Both the position numbers and the translations under genes were made by a program. The notes beneath the pieces are model-generated. The model did not search any database. It was not told the DNA's origin and worked only from the letters and a program-made list of their open reading frames with translations. This document shows positions 16,145-24,559 of a stretch of DNA of 64,000 nucleotides, in pieces; within the stretch, counting starts at the first letter, position 1; each line of letters opens with the position of its first letter. The stretch comes from Solwaraspora sp. WMMD791 (GTDB lineage: Bacteria > Actinomycetota > Actinomycetes > Mycobacteriales > Micromonosporaceae), in NCBI RefSeq assembly GCF_029581195.1, contig NZ_CP120737.1:930001-994000 (forward strand), in the 5' to 3' direction.

Positions 16145-17959
16145 GTGCCCGTACGCCCACCCGCCCCCCTGACCGCGGCCCGGCTGCTGCGCCGGACCCT
16201 GCGTCGGCACCGTGGCCGGCTCACCGGTGGGGTCGCCCTGCTCAGCCTGCATCAGGCCGCCGAAGCGGCGGTACCGCTGGCCATCGGGCTGATCGTCGAA
16301 CAGGCCGTGGCCACCGGCGAACTGAGCGCGCTCGTCGGGTCGGTGGTCGGCCTGGCCGCCCTGTTCACCGTCCTCACCTTCGCCTGGCGCTTCGGTGCCC
16401 GACTGACCGAGGCCGCGATCCACTCCGAGACCCACCGGCTGCGGGTGGAGGTCGCCGCGCGGGCCCTCGATCCGCGTGGGCACCGCACCGGTCTGCGCTC
16501 GGGTGAACTGCTCGCCATCGCCGCCGCCGACGCCGAACGCACCGCCCTGATCATCCGGGCCAGCACCGTCGCCGTCGCCGCGCTCGCCGCCCTGGCCGTG
16601 GCCTCGGCGGTGCTGCTGACCATCGACGTCGCCCTCGGTCTCGGCGTCCTGCTCGGAGTTCCGGCGCTGGTCGCCGCCTTGCAGGCACTCGCCCCGGTGG
16701 TCACCCGGCGCACCGCCGCCCAGCAGGCCGCCGCCGGTGCCACCACCGCGCTCGCCACCGACCTGGTCACCGGGCTGCGCGCCCTGCGCGGGCTCGGCGC
16801 CGTGGACAACGCCGCCCGCCGCTACCGCGACTCCAGCCGGCACACCCTCGCGGTCACCCTGCGGGCCACCACGATGAGCGGCCTCTACCAGGGCATCACC
16901 GCCGGGGCCAGCGGGCTGTTCCTCGCCGCCGTCGCCGGCGTGGCGGGGTGGATGGCGATCCGTGGGCGGATCAGCATCGGGGAGTTCATCACCGTGGTCG
17001 GGCTGGCCCAGTTCGTCGCCGAACCGGTCCGCGCTCTCGGCTTCTGCGGCCAGCTCGCCGCCGCGGTCTGGGCCTCCGCCGGCCGGGTCGCCCGGGTGCT
17101 GACCGCGCCGCCCGCCGTCCTGCCCGGACAACGGACGCCCGCCCGGCCGGCGCGGGTGCGGCTGGCCCTGGCCGGGGTCAGCTACCGCAGCCTGCGCGAC
17201 GTGGACCTGCGGCTGCACGCCGGTGAACTGCTCGCTGTCGTGGCCCACGAGCCACGGGACGCTGAAGCGCTGCTCGACCTGCTGCGCGGCCGGGTGCCCG
17301 CCGACGACCACCGGGGAACGGTGACCGTCGACGCGGTGCCGGTGTCCGACCTGAGCATCGACGCCCTGCGTACGCAGGTCCTGGTGGAGCCGCACGACAC
17401 GGCGCTGTTCGAGGGAACGCTGCGCAGTAACCTGCTGGTCCACTCCGGCGACCCGGACCCGGACCCGGACCCGGGCGTGGGCGTGGCCCGGCCCGCTGGC
17501 CAGGTATCGGCCGACGCCGTGTCGGCCGAGGCCGACCCGGTGCTGGCCGCCGCGATCACCGCCGCCTGCGCCGACGACATCGTCGGGCTGCACCCCGGCG
17601 GGCTGGACCACCCGGTCACCGATCGCGGTGCCAGCCTCTCCGGCGGCCAGCGGCAGCGGATCGGGCTGGCCCGGGCACTGGTCGCCGACCCGCCGATCCT
17701 GGTCCTGCACGACCCCACCACCGCGGTCGACGCGGCCACCGAGCAGCGGCTGGCCGCCGGACTACGCGCGGCGCGCCACGGCCACGACCGGCCAGACGAC
17801 CCGGCTGCCCCCGCCACGCTGGTGGTGACCAGCAGCCCGACGCTGCTCGCCCAGGCCGACCGGGTGCTCGTCCTGGCCGCCGGTCAGGTGGTGGGCTCGG
17901 GCAGCCACCACGACCTCGCGCGTACCGATGAGACCTACCGAGCGGCGGTGCTGCGATGA
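16145..17959 (+). CDS. ABC exporter subunit 1 (TMD-NBD) with degenerate Walker A
   Basis: A 604-residue half-transporter: six transmembrane helices (about residues 20-300) followed by a nucleotide-binding domain (about 340-600). The NBD has lost the P-loop (LLAVVAHEPRDAEALLDLL in place of GxxGxGKST) and its Walker B reads ILVLHDPTTAVD, with the catalytic Glu replaced by Pro, while the signature SLSGGQRQRIGLARAL is intact. This is the typical inactive-site partner of a heterodimeric exporter. GTG 16145 is chosen because GGGGGAG stands 5 bases upstream and the transmembrane part starts soon after. The stop overlaps the partner's ATG (ATGA). The substrate is unknown; a possible iron box upstream hints at siderophores, weakly. 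Confidence 0.88.
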   Translation: MPVRPPAPLTAARLLRRTLRRHRGRLTGGVALLSLHQAAEAAVPLAIGLIVEQAVATGELSALVGSVVGLAALFTVLTFAWRFGARLTEAAIHSETHRLRVEVAARALDPRGHRTGLRSGELLAIAAADAERTALIIRASTVAVAALAALAVASAVLLTIDVALGLGVLLGVPALVAALQALAPVVTRRTAAQQAAAGATTALATDLVTGLRALRGLGAVDNAARRYRDSSRHTLAVTLRATTMSGLYQGITAGASGLFLAAVAGVAGWMAIRGRISIGEFITVVGLAQFVAEPVRALGFCGQLAAAVWASAGRVARVLTAPPAVLPGQRTPARPARVRLALAGVSYRSLRDVDLRLHAGELLAVVAHEPRDAEALLDLLRGRVPADDHRGTVTVDAVPVSDLSIDALRTQVLVEPHDTALFEGTLRSNLLVHSGDPDPDPDPGVGVARPAGQVSADAVSAEADPVLAAAITAACADDIVGLHPGGLDHPVTDRGASLSGGQRQRIGLARALVADPPILVLHDPTTAVDAATEQRLAAGLRAARHGHDRPDDPAAPATLVVTSSPTLLAQADRVLVLAAGQVVGSGSHHDLARTDETYRAAVLR

Positions 17960-19803
17960 CCGCGACCGGAGCCGAGCAGACCGCCGACGCGATGCCGCCG
18001 GCACCGCAGGCGTCGCCGACGACACCACTGGCGACGCTGCCGACCGCGACCGTACGGCGGACCTGGGCGGTGCTCGGCACCGAACTGCGGCGCAGCCCCG
18101 CCCTGACCGGCGCGGCGCTGGTGACCGTCCTGGCCGCCAGCGCCTGCGGCCTGGTCGCCCCCTGGGTGCTCGGCACCATGGTCGACGACATCCGGTCCGC
18201 GGCCGGCACTTCGGCGGTGGTCCGGGCGGTCGTGCTGATCGTGTCCGCGGCCGTCGTCGGCGCGATCCTGACCGGGTGCGGCGCGGCCCTGGTGGCCCGG
18301 ACCGGCGAGACGGTGCTCGCCCGGCTGCGGGAACGGGTGCTCGACCGGGCCCTGCACCTGCCCGGCGGCACCCTGGACCGGATCGGCCCCGGCGACCTGC
18401 TGGCCCGGGTCGGCGACGACGTGTCCGTGGTCACCCGGGTCATCACCGACACCGCACCGGTGCTGGTCTCCGCGCTGCTGACGGTGCTGCTCACCGTCGC
18501 CGGCCTGTTCGCCCTCGACTGGCGCCTCGGCCTGGCCGGGCTGACCGCCCTGCCGATGTACCTGCTCGCGCTGCGCTGGTACCTGCCCCGGTCGGGGCCC
18601 TACTACGCCCGGGAACGGGTGGTCACCGGCGAACGGTCGCAGGCGATGATCGGGGCGTTGCGCGGGGCGGCCACCGTCCGCGCGTACCGCCTGGAGGCCG
18701 CGCACACGGCGGCGATCGCGCGCCGGTCGGCCGCCGCGCGGGACCTGTCGATCTCGGTGCTGCGGATGTTCACCCGCTTCGGATCCCGGCTCAACCGGGC
18801 CGAGTGGGTCGGGTTGACCTCGGTCCTCGTGGTCGGGTTCCTCCTGGTGCGGGCCGACCTGGTGACGGTCGGCGCGACCACCGCTGCGGCGCTGTACTTC
18901 CACCGCCTGTTCAACCCGCTCGGGGCACTGGTCGCCGAGTTCGACCAGGTGCAGCAGGCCGGGGCCAGCCTGGCCCGGCTCGCCGGAGTGGCCGACCTGC
19001 CGACGCCGTCGCGCCCGACCGCGCCCGCCGTCGTGACCGACACCTCGATCGAGCTGGTCGGGGTCAGCTACCGCTACGACGACGGTCCGCTGGTGCTGCA
19101 CGACGTGTCGCTGCGGATCGCACCCGGCGAGCGGGTGGCGCTGGTCGGTGCCAGTGGGTCCGGCAAGACCACCCTGGCCGCCATCGTCGCCGGTCAGCTG
19201 CGACCCAGCGCCGGCACCGTCCGGTTCGGCGGGGTGGACCTCGCCGACGCCGACGCGGCCGACCTCGCCGGCCGGATCGCCCTGGTCAGTCAGGACGTGC
19301 ACGTGTTCGCCGGCCCGTTGACCGACGATCTGCGGTTGGCCCGCGCCGACGCCACCGCCGAGCAGCTCACCGCCGCGTTGGACAGGGTAGGGGCGTTGGG
19401 CTGGGTGCGGGCGCTGCCGGACGGGCCAGACAGCGTCGTCGGCGAGGGCGGCCACCAGCCGACCGCCGCCCAGGCCCAGCAGATCGCGCTGGCCCGGCTG
19501 GTACTCGCCGACCCGGACGTGGCGATCCTCGACGAGGCGACCGCCGAGGCCGGCAGCGCGGGCGCCCGGGACCTGGAACGGGCGGCGTTCGCCGCGACCG
19601 AGGGCCGGACCACCCTGATCGTGGCGCACCGGCTCACCCAGGCCCGCCACGCGGACCGCATCGTGGTGCTCGACGCCGGTCGGGTGGTGGCCGACGGCAG
19701 CCACGACGAACTGGTCGCCGCCGACGGCAGCTACCGCCGGCTGTGGGACAGCTGGACCGGCGTGGACCAGGCGCCGGTTGACCGTACTGCAAATCTTGTT
19801 TAG
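17956..19803 (+). CDS. ABC exporter subunit 2 (TMD-NBD) with degenerate signature motif
   Basis: A 615-residue half-transporter, partner of the preceding gene. Six transmembrane helices occupy about residues 40-320 and the NBD about 370-605. Walker A is intact (LVGASGSGKTTLAA), Walker B is VAILDEATAEAG with the catalytic Glu, but the LSGGQ signature is replaced by QPTAAQAQQIALARL. Together the two proteins would form one competent ATP site (this Walker A/B with the partner's LSGGQ) and one doubly degenerate site, as in TAP-like or TM287/288-like asymmetric exporters. The Q-loop VSQDVHVF and H-loop VAHRLTQ are present. No C39 peptidase domain is present, so it is not a bacteriocin-processing exporter. 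Confidence 0.9.
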   Translation: MTATGAEQTADAMPPAPQASPTTPLATLPTATVRRTWAVLGTELRRSPALTGAALVTVLAASACGLVAPWVLGTMVDDIRSAAGTSAVVRAVVLIVSAAVVGAILTGCGAALVARTGETVLARLRERVLDRALHLPGGTLDRIGPGDLLARVGDDVSVVTRVITDTAPVLVSALLTVLLTVAGLFALDWRLGLAGLTALPMYLLALRWYLPRSGPYYARERVVTGERSQAMIGALRGAATVRAYRLEAAHTAAIARRSAAARDLSISVLRMFTRFGSRLNRAEWVGLTSVLVVGFLLVRADLVTVGATTAAALYFHRLFNPLGALVAEFDQVQQAGASLARLAGVADLPTPSRPTAPAVVTDTSIELVGVSYRYDDGPLVLHDVSLRIAPGERVALVGASGSGKTTLAAIVAGQLRPSAGTVRFGGVDLADADAADLAGRIALVSQDVHVFAGPLTDDLRLARADATAEQLTAALDRVGALGWVRALPDGPDSVVGEGGHQPTAAQAQQIALARLVLADPDVAILDEATAEAGSAGARDLERAAFAATEGRTTLIVAHRLTQARHADRIVVLDAGRVVADGSHDELVAADGSYRRLWDSWTGVDQAPVDRTANLV

Positions 19804-19806
19804 TGT
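19778..19806 (+). promoter_or_regulatory. Predicted sigma-70-type promoter for the GH5 gene
   Basis: TTGACC (19778-19783), a 17-base spacer and TAGTGT (19801-19806) form a good -35/-10 pair. The -10 overlaps the stop codon of the upstream ABC gene. Transcription would start near 19813, about 36 bases before the GTG start of the cellulase. Confidence 0.5.
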
Positions 19807-19848
19807 CACACGTCGATATGTTCTGCCCGTTCGCCGAGGGAGACCGCC

Positions 19849-21270
19849 GTGCGTCGTTGGAGAATCGGGTTGGCCGCGGCCGCGGGAGCGGCCGTCCTCG
19901 TCGGGGCGGTGGCCCTGCTCGCCCCGACAGCGAGCGCGGCGACCGCAGCGTTCGTGAAGGTCAACGACTGGGGCAGCGGCTACGAGGGCCGGTTCACCGT
20001 CACCAACGACACCTCCGCGACGATCACCTCCTGGCGGGTCAGCTTCGACCTGCCGGCCGGCAGCCGGATCAGCTCGTCGTGGAACGCGCGGCTGAGCACC
20101 GCCGGGAACCGGTACACCTTCGACAACGCCGGCTGGAACGGCACGGTCGGGGCCGGGGCGAGCACCAGCTTCGGATTCGTCGTCGCCGGTAGCGGCACCC
20201 CGGCGAACTGCACCGTCAACGGTGCCGCGTGCGCCGGCGGCACCACCCCGACGACCCCGCCGCCCACCACGGCACCCCCGACCACGGCACCCCCGACGAC
20301 CGCACCGCCCACCACGGCGCCGCCGCCCGGAACCACGCCGGTCGCGGTCAACGGTCAGCTGCGGGTCTGCGGCGTCAACCTGTGCAACCGGTACGGCCAC
20401 CCGATCCAACTGCGCGGAATGAGCACCCACGGGCTGCAGTGGTACGCCCAGTGCGTCAACGACGCGTCACTGGACGCCCTGGCCACCGACTGGCGCGCCG
20501 ACGTGCTGCGCATCTCGATGTACATCCAGGAGGACGGTTACGAGACCGACCCGCGTGGCTTCACCGACCGGGTGCACGACCTGATCGAGAAGGCCTCCGC
20601 GCGCGGCATGTACGCCATCGTCGACTGGCACATGCTCACCCCCGGTGACCCGAACTACAACCTGGACCGGGCGAAGACCTTCTTCGCCGAGATCGCCCGC
20701 CGGCACGCGGCCAAACCCAACGTGCTCTACGAGATCGCCAACGAACCCAACGGGGTCAGCTGGGCGTCGATCAAGAGCTACGCCGAGCAGGTCATCCCGG
20801 TGATCCGGGCGGCCGACCCGGACGGCATCGTGCTGGTCGGCACCCGAGGCTGGTCGTCGCTGGGCGTCTCCGAGGGTGGCAACGAGTCCGAGGTGGTCGA
20901 CAACCCGGTGAACGCGGCCAACGTCATGTACACCTTCCACTTCTACGCCGGCTCGCACCACGACACGTACCGGTCGGCGCTGTCGCGGGCGGCCGACCGC
21001 GTGCCGATGTTCGTCACCGAGTTCGGCACCCAGACCTACACCGGCGACGGTGCCAACGACCTGGTCAGCGCGCAGCAGTGGATCGACCTGTTGGCGGCAC
21101 GCAAGATCAGCTGGGTGAACTGGAACTACTCCGACGACTTCCGCTCCGGCGCGGTGTTCCGCACCGGGGTCTGCGGCGGCAGCTCCTACACCGGCACCGG
21201 CGTACTCAAGGAGGCCGGCGTGTGGATCCGGGACCGGATCCGTACCCCGGACGACTTCCCGACCCACTGA
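19849..21270 (+). CDS. Secreted cellulase: CBM2 + GH5 endoglucanase
   Basis: A 473-residue secreted enzyme. The signal peptide (about residues 1-33, ending TASA-A) is followed by a family 2 cellulose-binding module (about 34-125: FVKVNDWGSGYEGRFTVTN, aromatic residues on the binding face). A Pro/Thr linker with repeated PPTTA units (about 130-165) leads to a GH5 catalytic domain (about 170-465). The acid/base Glu is in YEIANEPNG and the nucleophile Glu in MFVTEFGTQ, giving retaining cleavage of beta-1,4-glucans outside the cell. The GTG start has GAGGGA about 7 bases upstream. It has its own promoter and ends 7 bases from the convergent HTH gene. No CebR-type operator was seen. Confidence 0.93.
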   Translation: MRRWRIGLAAAAGAAVLVGAVALLAPTASAATAAFVKVNDWGSGYEGRFTVTNDTSATITSWRVSFDLPAGSRISSSWNARLSTAGNRYTFDNAGWNGTVGAGASTSFGFVVAGSGTPANCTVNGAACAGGTTPTTPPPTTAPPTTAPPTTAPPTTAPPPGTTPVAVNGQLRVCGVNLCNRYGHPIQLRGMSTHGLQWYAQCVNDASLDALATDWRADVLRISMYIQEDGYETDPRGFTDRVHDLIEKASARGMYAIVDWHMLTPGDPNYNLDRAKTFFAEIARRHAAKPNVLYEIANEPNGVSWASIKSYAEQVIPVIRAADPDGIVLVGTRGWSSLGVSEGGNESEVVDNPVNAANVMYTFHFYAGSHHDTYRSALSRAADRVPMFVTEFGTQTYTGDGANDLVSAQQWIDLLAARKISWVNWNYSDDFRSGAVFRTGVCGGSSYTGTGVLKEAGVWIRDRIRTPDDFPTH

Positions 21271-21277
21271 CCAGGCA

Positions 21278-22282
21278 TCACGGGCCGCTCTCCACCACCC
21301 GGCCACGTACGCACGCGGTGCCGGTCGCCACCCCGGTCGGGTCCTCCGGCATCTCGATGCGCACCTCGGCAAGCACACAGTCGCGGGCGCTGTGCAGCAG
21401 GTTGCCGAAGACCCCGGTCCCGGCGTAGTCGGCGGTGAAGGTGGCGGTGGCACCGTCGGCTGGCCGCCGTACGTCGACGTGGATCGCGGTGCCGTACGGG
21501 ATCCGCTCGACGGCGTACGGCAGGAAGCGGGGCCAGCTCACGCCGCACTGCGGGGCGTACCGCAGCTCGAGCACGCCGAGCGCCTGCCGGCCGAGGTTGA
21601 CCTCGACGGTGTCGACGGAGAGTACCTGGGGATCGTCGGCACAGCCGCTGTCCTTCGGGTCGGCACCGTCGGCGACGGCGACACGCGACGGTGGTGTCGC
21701 GGAGTCCGGGCCCGGCGACGTCGGCGGCCGGACGTCGGTGATCGCGTGGATCAACCCGGCGAGCGCGGCCACCGTGGCGGCGGCGCTGGCAGCGAGCCAG
21801 GTGACGGTGCGCCGTCGCCACCGGCGATCGACCGTCGTGGCGGACGGCGCTGGACCCGCCGCTGCCACCGGAGCGGCCGCTGCCACCGGAGCGGCCGCTG
21901 TCACGGGACCGGCCGCTGCCGCTGGGCCCGCCGCCACCGTGGACATGCCCCGGTCGGGAACGTCCTCAGCCACGCAGGTGGCGGTGCCGTCGGGGTCCGT
22001 GGCCGACGTCGGCGCGCCGACCACGGCGGCGACCTGCTCCCATCGGGCCCGCCAGACATCGAGGTCACCGTCACAACCGCTGACGAAGGCCGCCACCGTC
22101 TCCCAGGTCGGGAACCGACGGCCACCAGCGGCCTCGGACAGCGCGGTCTGGGACCGGCCGGTCCGCCGCGCGAGTGCGGCGTACTTCGGCCGGCCAGCGG
22201 ATTCGCGAAGCGCGCGCAGTTCGGCGGCGAAGGCCTGCACCGGTCCCGCGTCGCCGTCGATCCGGCGTTCAGGTCGCCCCAA
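21278..22282 (-). CDS. HTH / single-TM / DUF2690 protein
   Basis: About 334 residues. The N-terminal helix-turn-helix (YAALARRTGRSQTALSEAAGG, with TWETVAAFVSGCDGDLDVWRARW) is the XRE-like domain common in actinobacterial signalling proteins. An Ala/Pro-rich low-complexity stretch of near-repeated AAAGP/AAAPV units follows, then one transmembrane helix (TWLAASAAATVAALAGLI) and an extracellular DUF2690 domain with paired Cys (GCADDPQVL, LELRYAPQCGVSWPRF). Such proteins are seen as membrane-anchored potential regulators. I prefer TTG 22282 because GAGGAG stands 6 bases upstream; an ATG at 22390 is possible but its extra sequence is not family-like. The start codon lies inside an inverted repeat. 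Confidence 0.7.
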   Translation of the reverse strand: MGRPERRIDGDAGPVQAFAAELRALRESAGRPKYAALARRTGRSQTALSEAAGGRRFPTWETVAAFVSGCDGDLDVWRARWEQVAAVVGAPTSATDPDGTATCVAEDVPDRGMSTVAAGPAAAAGPVTAAAPVAAAAPVAAAGPAPSATTVDRRWRRRTVTWLAASAAATVAALAGLIHAITDVRPPTSPGPDSATPPSRVAVADGADPKDSGCADDPQVLSVDTVEVNLGRQALGVLELRYAPQCGVSWPRFLPYAVERIPYGTAIHVDVRRPADGATATFTADYAGTGVFGNLLHSARDCVLAEVRIEMPEDPTGVATGTACVRGRVVESGP

Positions 22283-22320
22283 CGTGGACTCCTCGTGCGC
22301 TCGGTTGATTGTCCACGTTG
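22280..22320. promoter_or_regulatory. 10-bp perfect inverted repeat over the HTH gene start
   Basis: CAACGTGGAC (22280-22289) and GTCCACGTTG (22311-22320) are perfect inverted copies 30 bases apart centre to centre. In the HTH-gene mRNA, the predicted TTG start would lie in one arm and the GAGGAG ribosome site in the loop. The repeat could therefore be an RNA hairpin limiting translation, or a DNA operator with half-sites three helical turns apart. Confidence 0.5.
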
Positions 22321-22514
22321 ATTCTTGCCGCAGCACCGGTGTGGGACAACTCCTGACTCGGTAGAAACGGGACCGTGCCCGACGTGTCACGGCACCTTTT
22401 CTCGGTGAGGTGAGCTGGGAAAGGGAGATCGAGTTCGCAGAAGAGTTGTCGTGGGACTTATGGTCCTATGTCGGAGACTGCTCGTTTGTCCGCCGATGTG
22501 TAGTAGGAGGTCGG

Positions 22515-23318
22515 ATGAGAGTGGACGTACTGGGTTGGGTCACCGTGCAGTCGGACGATGGTGCCCAGATCGAACTGACCGGGGAGAAGCCACGGTTGCT
22601 GCTGGCGCTGCTGGCCTGCCGGGCCAATCAGAAAACCTGCATCGAAACGGTGATCGACGCGCTGTGGGGATACCGCCCGCCGAAGTCATGTATACCTAAT
22701 ATTCAAACATATGTGTGTCGTATCCGGCGGGTCCTCGACGCCGCGAGTCCCGGTGCCGGCGGACGCCTGTCGTATCAGTCCGGGGGATACGGTCTCGAGC
22801 TTGACCCCGCCGAATGCGACATCCAGGAGATACAGACGCTGGTCTGCGGTGTGTCCGGACCGTACGGTGCCGCCGAGCGGACCCCACCGCTGAATGTGCT
22901 CCAACGGGCCTGCGGCCGCTGGCGGGGCAGGCCGTTCTCGGCGGTCGCGGTCGGCCGTTCGTCGCTGATCGCCGGCGAACTGCACCGCTGCGAGGAGCTC
23001 TACCTCCAGGTCTGCGAGGAGTACGCGGCGACCGCGCTGCGTCACGGCCGGCCCGGGGACGCGGTGCCGGTGCTCCGTCGGCTGACCGCTGAGTTCCCGA
23101 TCCGGGAACGGCTGTACGCGGTGGCGATCCGCTGCCTCGTCGGTGCGGGTGACACCGCCGCCGCGCTCGGGCTCTACCACCAGGCCCGTACGGTGCTCGC
23201 CCGGGAACTCGGCGCGGAACCCGGACCCGAACTACGGGCCCTGCATCAGGATCTGCTGCGGTGCCCGCCGCCGTCGCCCCGGCTCGCGGGCGGGCCTGAT
23301 CAGCGGCGGTATGTGTAG
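22515..23318 (+). CDS. SARP-family transcriptional activator
   Basis: A 267-residue protein in two domains: an OmpR-type winged helix (about 1-95; VDVLGWVTVQ, KPRLLLALLACRANQ, LIDALWG-like helix, PNIQTYVCRIRRVLD) and the bacterial transcriptional activation domain (about 100-255). This is the size and layout of small SARPs (ActII-ORF4/RedD class), pathway-specific activators of antibiotic clusters that bind heptameric direct repeats near -35. It stands directly before the RiPP precursor gene, so it is the likely switch for that cluster. ATG 22515 follows a strong SD (TAGGAGG). Codons around 22686-22715 are unusually AT-rich (ATA, AAT, ATT, ACA, TAT) compared with the neighbourhood. Confidence 0.88.
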   Translation: MRVDVLGWVTVQSDDGAQIELTGEKPRLLLALLACRANQKTCIETVIDALWGYRPPKSCIPNIQTYVCRIRRVLDAASPGAGGRLSYQSGGYGLELDPAECDIQEIQTLVCGVSGPYGAAERTPPLNVLQRACGRWRGRPFSAVAVGRSSLIAGELHRCEELYLQVCEEYAATALRHGRPGDAVPVLRRLTAEFPIRERLYAVAIRCLVGAGDTAAALGLYHQARTVLARELGAEPGPELRALHQDLLRCPPPSPRLAGGPDQRRYV

Positions 23319-23451
23319 CACGTCGATGGTGGGTCCGTGGCGGCCGCGCGGACACGGGTGGAGCGCACCTGCGGTGGTCTTGTAGGGCCGGCTCCGAGGA
23401 TGGGTGCACCCGCCGCAACCGTGGCGGCACTCCCGTGAGAGGGGAACGACG

Positions 23452-23631
23452 ATGCAGACCACTGCCCAGAGCACGGCCCAGGACGTGGCGGTCGAGATCG
23501 ACGACGAGGTGCTGGCCTCGTTGCTCGGCGACGACGCCTCGGTCAGCCAGCTGATCGAGGAGCAGGCGGACACGTCGATGCTGCCGTCGGCGGCCTCGGT
23601 CATCGTGCTCAGCATCGTGGTGAAGTGCTGA
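23452..23631 (+). CDS. RiPP precursor peptide (thioamitide/AviCys-type candidate)
   Basis: A 59-residue peptide preceded by a strong SD (GAGAGGGG). Residues 1-41 form an acidic leader (VEIDDEVLASLLGDDASVSQ, then LIEEQADT). The C-terminus SMLPSAASVIVLSIVVKC is hydrophobic, Ser-rich and ends with a single Cys, the only Cys in the peptide. A C-terminal Cys with Ser54 five positions upstream (S-I-V-V-K-C) has the same spacing as the ring-forming Thr-to-Cys segment of thioviridamide-type cores (T-V-A-F-H-C), predicting an AviCys ring through the adjacent HFCD enzyme. Possible core starts are Ser42, Ser46 or Ser49; I cannot decide. Lys58 occupies the place of the methylated His of known thioamitides. 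Confidence 0.82.
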   Translation: MQTTAQSTAQDVAVEIDDEVLASLLGDDASVSQLIEEQADTSMLPSAASVIVLSIVVKC

Positions 23632-23649
23632 TCCGGTCCGCCAACTGAC

Positions 23650-23681
23650 GTGGGTGTCCGCCGGCGCCGGCGGACACCCAC
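23650..23681. terminator. 32-bp perfect palindrome after the precursor gene
   Basis: GTGGGTGTCCGCCGGC followed at once by its exact complement GCCGGCGGACACCCAC, 19 bases after the precursor stop and 38 bases before the kinase-gene ATG. As RNA this is a very stable hairpin. A partial terminator or RNA stabiliser here would keep precursor mRNA in excess over enzyme mRNA, a common arrangement in RiPP clusters. No T-run follows, so read-through is expected. Confidence 0.7.
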
Positions 23682-23719
23682 TGCGGCCAGCACCGTAACG
23701 GGGGAGACCGGAGGATCTG

Positions 23720-24559
23720 ATGACCGCCATCGCGGAGTTCGTCGCCGTACGGGAGGCCGCGACCGAACGGGCCGGCGTGGTGCTGGCACCCCCGCCTGTC
23801 GGACGGCTCGGCTCGCGCCCGCGACTACGCCGCATCACCGGCGGGCGACTCGACGAGGCAGTCGCCACCGCCGGTCCGAGCGGTGACCCGGAGCCGCTGC
23901 ACCGGGCGGGGGCGCTGCTCGCGGCCCTGCACGGGCGTACGCCGCCGGTGGACCGCGCGGTCGTCGGCGCCGGTTATCCGTGGCGGCCACTGGATCTGCC
24001 GACCTGGTTGGCGCTGTCGCCGGCCCAGCGGGAGCTGGCCGGGTGGTTCACCGCGCGGCGGGACTTCTGCCAGCGGGCCGATCAACTGTCCGGGGCGCTG
24101 GCACGCGGAGCGATCTGGCTGCACGGCGACGCCCGGGCGGACAACATCTGTCCCGGTCCGGCCGGCGGCCCGCTGCTGATCGACTGGGAATGCACCGGCA
24201 CCGGTCGCGCCGAGTACGACCTGGGGGCGCTGGCCGGCAGCCTGATCAGCATCGCCGTCACCACCGGGCCGGCCAGCAACGGCGACCCGGCGGCGGCCCG
24301 GGGGGAACTGCGTCGTGCGGTCGGCTGGGCTGCCGGGCTGGTCGGCGCGGTACTACACGGCTACCGCACGGCGTACCCGGCAGCCGAGCTGGACCGGCGG
24401 CTGATCGCTGGCGCGACCGGTCTGTCCCTCATCACCACCTGCTGGGCCCGCTGCGGCGTACTGCCGTTGGACCGGCGCAACCAGACACTGGCCCGCGTCG
24501 GTGGCGGGCTGGTGGAAGACCCTCGACGGTGGAGCGTGTTCGATGACCGCTGCGACTGA
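23720..24559 (+). CDS. APH-like kinase, RiPP Ser/Thr phosphorylation
   Basis: A 279-residue aminoglycoside-phosphotransferase-fold protein. The catalytic loop IWLHGDARADNICPG (HGDxxxxN) and the metal site LLIDWECTGTGRAEYDLGAL are intact. In thioamitide and class V lanthipeptide clusters, an APH-like kinase next to a HopA1-like lyase replaces the LanB/LanM dehydratases: the kinase phosphorylates Ser/Thr of the precursor and the lyase eliminates phosphate. The same pair stands here, directly after the precursor, so that role is inferred. The ATG follows GGAGGA; the 3' end overlaps the lyase gene by 17 bases. A self-resistance phosphotransferase is a less likely alternative. Confidence 0.82.
   Translation: MTAIAEFVAVREAATERAGVVLAPPPVGRLGSRPRLRRITGGRLDEAVATAGPSGDPEPLHRAGALLAALHGRTPPVDRAVVGAGYPWRPLDLPTWLALSPAQRELAGWFTARRDFCQRADQLSGALARGAIWLHGDARADNICPGPAGGPLLIDWECTGTGRAEYDLGALAGSLISIAVTTGPASNGDPAAARGELRRAVGWAAGLVGAVLHGYRTAYPAAELDRRLIAGATGLSLITTCWARCGVLPLDRRNQTLARVGGGLVEDPRRWSVFDDRCD

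Noticed and set aside
16145-19803. ABC exporter as the dedicated RiPP exporter
   Set aside because: Separated from the cluster by a GH5 gene and an HTH gene with their own signals, and it has no peptidase domain; linkage is unsupported.
19778-19848. CebR-type operator for the cellulase gene
   Set aside because: The TGGGAGCGCTCCCA-like palindrome is not present in the promoter region.
20250-20335. Short direct repeats suggesting a CRISPR-like array
   Set aside because: These encode the PPTTA-type linker of the GH5 enzyme and lie in frame.
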